Shown in pieces: positions 5,993 through 7,218 of a DNA stretch of 7,218 nucleotides. Position 1 is the stretch's first letter. Each line of letters begins with the position of its first letter. The position numbers and the translations under genes are program-made. The notes under the pieces are model-generated. The model was given only the letters and a program-made list of their open reading frames with translations. It had not been told where the DNA came from and searched no databases. Source of the stretch: an uncultured Cocleimonas sp. (GTDB taxonomy: Bacteria > Pseudomonadota > Gammaproteobacteria > Thiotrichales > Thiotrichaceae); contig CALJIH010000067.1 of assembly GCA_937974135.1 (NCBI GenBank), forward strand, positions 1-7,218. The letters are read 5' to 3'.

Positions 5993-6880
5993 CTAGAAAT
6001 AATACTCTTTTTTCATCCAATCTTCTAAATCAGCCTCACCCAGTATCTGCATATAAAACAGTAACAAACGATAAGCAGGACGAGCTAATGCAATATCTGG
6101 AATAGAATGATATTCAGAATAAACACTGTTAAAAATATCGAACTGATGCTTAGATAAAATATATTCTAATATGGTGAAATCTAATTCACGAGGTGCATAA
6201 ACAAATGCATCGAGATCAACAAAACCACTGATCTCATTATCTTTTTGTAAAAACTGATCCCAGCGTAAATCTGGTATTAAAGGCACAAACTCTGAAGAGT
6301 TAATAGCATCACAAGCATCTAAAGCCTGTTTTAAATACATGTCAGATTGTAAAAAGACACCCCCCCACTTTTTGCTACTTCTTTCTAAGGTTATTTTCAA
6401 ACATCGCGACCAGTCCTTCGCTTTAAATTGAGGCTTTTGCAGACGACCCCATTGCTGGCAAGTTTTGGCATGTAGCTGCGCTAAATGTAGGGCCAACTGA
6501 TGAATCATTTGATCATTTATATTCGACCCACACGCTTCGCCTTCAAGCTCAGTAGTTAAGACATAAGAAAAATCATTATTTACCTCAGCTCTTAACAGAC
6601 TCGGTATTTTAATACCGAAAGTTTGTCCAATAAAATCATAGGTGTCTGAAAAATAAGCTATTTCAGCTTTTAAATCATAATCAAAAAGATCATGCATGAT
6701 TTGCCAAAACGGTGATCGTGTATTGCTACACATTTTTAGAATGTAGTTAAGGTCAGACTTATTCGGGTTTTGTAAACGCCATAATCGATGAGTACTGTCG
6801 CTGAAAGCTTGAGGAATTTCCTCGATACTTTCATGTACTGGCAAGTCATCAAGCAAATTTTTCGGCAGAGTATTCTTCAT
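5993..6880 (-). CDS. Aminoglycoside-phosphotransferase-fold protein with divergent catalytic loop
   Basis: The 295-residue protein appears to have an APH/kinase-like fold; its substrate cannot be told. The beta-3 lysine may be Lys49 (NYILKM), with a helix-C glutamate at 73 (KAEIAYFS). FSYVLTTELEGEA (104-116) resembles the hinge, and LALHLAQLHAKT (129-140) the helix before the catalytic loop. The usual HGDxxxxN is replaced by IPDLRWDQF (202-210): the Asp (204) remains, but His-Gly becomes Ile-Pro and the metal-binding Asn position is Gln209. GFVDLDAFVYAPRELDF (219-235) replaces the common IDW/D-G-DPxxDL segment, keeping Asp222 and Asp224 as possible metal ligands. ATG at 6880-6878 has no clear ribosome site; the stop is TAG. 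Residues 170-177 (KKWGGVFL) are encoded by copy 3 of the dispersed repeat. The gene is convergent with secF and divergent from mnmG. It may be an active kinase of unknown substrate or a pseudo-kinase; drug resistance should not be assumed. Confidence 0.8.
   Translation of the reverse strand: MKNTLPKNLLDDLPVHESIEEIPQAFSDSTHRLWRLQNPNKSDLNYILKMCSNTRSPFWQIMHDLFDYDLKAEIAYFSDTYDFIGQTFGIKIPSLLRAEVNNDFSYVLTTELEGEACGSNINDQMIHQLALHLAQLHAKTCQQWGRLQKPQFKAKDWSRCLKITLERSSKKWGGVFLQSDMYLKQALDACDAINSSEFVPLIPDLRWDQFLQKDNEISGFVDLDAFVYAPRELDFTILEYILSKHQFDIFNSVYSEYHSIPDIALARPAYRLLLFYMQILGEADLEDWMKKEYYF
6352..6372 (+). repeat. 21-bp dispersed C-rich repeat, copy 3, inside a reading frame
   Basis: Matches copies 1 and 2 at 20 of 21 positions; the single change is T to C at 6366, which makes a run of seven C. 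The orientation on the plus strand is the same. It lies within the minus-strand phosphotransferase-like gene and is read there in frame as KKWGGVFL (residues 170-177), without a stop or frameshift. Confidence 0.75.
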
Positions 6881-6925
6881 TAAAAGGTAAAATATAAGCG
6901 TAAAATTACCGCGAAGTATAATGTA

Positions 6926-6940
6926 CTTTGTGCTACAAAG
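6926..6940. promoter_or_regulatory. Operator-like dyad between divergent genes
   Basis: CTTTGT (6926-6931) and ACAAAG (6935-6940) form a perfect 6-bp dyad with a 3-nt centre. It sits in the 105-bp gap between the phosphotransferase-like gene and mnmG and overlaps the proposed -35 of mnmG. A shared operator is possible; such a short dyad may also be chance. Confidence 0.3.
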
Positions 6941-6957
6941 CCGTTCTGCTATATAAT
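6928..6957 (+). promoter_or_regulatory. Probable sigma-70 promoter of mnmG
   Basis: A perfect -10 TATAAT lies at 6952-6957, 28 bp before the mnmG start codon. The best -35 is TTGTGC at 6928-6933 with 18-bp spacing, matching only TTG of the consensus. A second TATAAT at 6917-6922 has no good -35; overlapping it on the minus strand, TATACT (6920-6915) is a possible -10 for the divergent gene. Confidence 0.55.
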
Positions 6958-6985
6958 GCTCCGCTAATTATTGGAAATGCAAACC

Positions 6986-7218
6986 ATGTTTTACGCAGAA
7001 TCATTCGATGTCATTATTATTGGTGGAGGCCATGCGGGTACAGAGGCTGCTCTCGCGCCTGCGCGCATGGGCTTAAAAACCTTATTGCTTACACATAATA
7101 TCGAAACCATTGGACAAATGAGTTGTAACCCAGCCATTGGTGGTATTGGTAAAGGGCATATCGTCAAAGAGATTGATGCGCTAGGTGGCGCAATGGCTCA
7201 CGCTGCCGATAAAGGCGG
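6986..7218 (+). CDS. mnmG: tRNA uridine-5-carboxymethylaminomethyl modification enzyme MnmG, N-terminal part (3' end beyond window)
   Basis: MnmG (GidA) is the FAD-binding subunit that, with the GTPase MnmE, installs the cmnm5 group on wobble U34 of several tRNAs in the cytoplasm. Only 77 full codons are in the window. MFYAESFDVIIIGGGHAGTE is nearly superimposable on the E. coli N-terminus; GGGHAG (13-18) is the dinucleotide-binding loop, and MSCNPAIGGIGKGH (45-58) is the family's conserved second block. An in-frame ATG at 6977 is rejected because the GGA ribosome site (6973-6975) would be one base away, while it is 10 nt from 6986. Residue 25 is Pro (LAPARMG) where Ala is more usual. In many bacteria mnmG heads an operon with rsmG and parAB; that cannot be tested here. 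The gene has its own TATAAT promoter. Confidence 0.97.
   Translation, partial: MFYAESFDVIIIGGGHAGTEAALAPARMGLKTLLLTHNIETIGQMSCNPAIGGIGKGHIVKEIDALGGAMAHAADKG

Noticed and set aside
1358..6372. The 21-bp repeats as a CRISPR array
   Set aside because: Copies are thousands of bases or hundreds of bases apart with genes between; there is no regular spacing and no cas gene.
5993..6880. Acquired aminoglycoside resistance gene
   Set aside because: The catalytic loop departs from resistance enzymes, and base composition resembles the neighbouring genes; only the fold similarity supports it.

Overview
The window comes from a low-GC, probably aquatic or marine gammaproteobacterium. The evidence is the combination of an EF-P lysylation enzyme (EpmA), a yajC-secD-secF cluster and an MnmG whose N-terminus closely matches the enterobacterial one. 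Coding regions are moderately AT-rich and the spacers strongly so. A finer assignment is not possible from the sequence alone.

Layout. Positions 1-902 (minus) hold the N-terminal 300 residues of a large secreted protein entering its first DUF11-type repeat; the gene runs off the left edge. Positions 903-1462 are a 560-bp AT-rich divergent spacer with several perfect dyads and copy 1 of a short dispersed repeat. On the plus strand follow epmA (1463-2407, TTG start), yajC (2477-2803), secD (2899-4764) and secF (4775-5710), closed by a strong intrinsic terminator (5734-5760). The convergent spacer 5761-5992 carries copy 2 of the dispersed repeat and a pair of inverted, REP/BIME-like 20-bp units. 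On the minus strand is a divergent aminoglycoside-phosphotransferase-fold protein (5993-6880) that carries copy 3 of the repeat in frame. Finally mnmG begins at 6986 (plus) behind a short divergent promoter region and runs off the right edge.

How the genes work together. YajC, SecD and SecF form the accessory complex of the SecYEG translocon that uses the proton gradient to pull proteins across the inner membrane; the large secreted protein at the left is a plausible client. EpmA lysylates elongation factor P and MnmG modifies tRNA wobble uridines, so both ends of the core cluster touch translation quality. The phosphotransferase-like gene has no assignable substrate.

The most unusual content is not the genes. 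It is a 21-bp element beginning AAAAGACA, followed by six C and ending TACTTTT, present three times in the same orientation (two intergenic, one inside a reading frame). One copy sits close to a REP-like inverted pair. Together they suggest a small interspersed-repeat family, possibly driven by a transposase located elsewhere in the genome.
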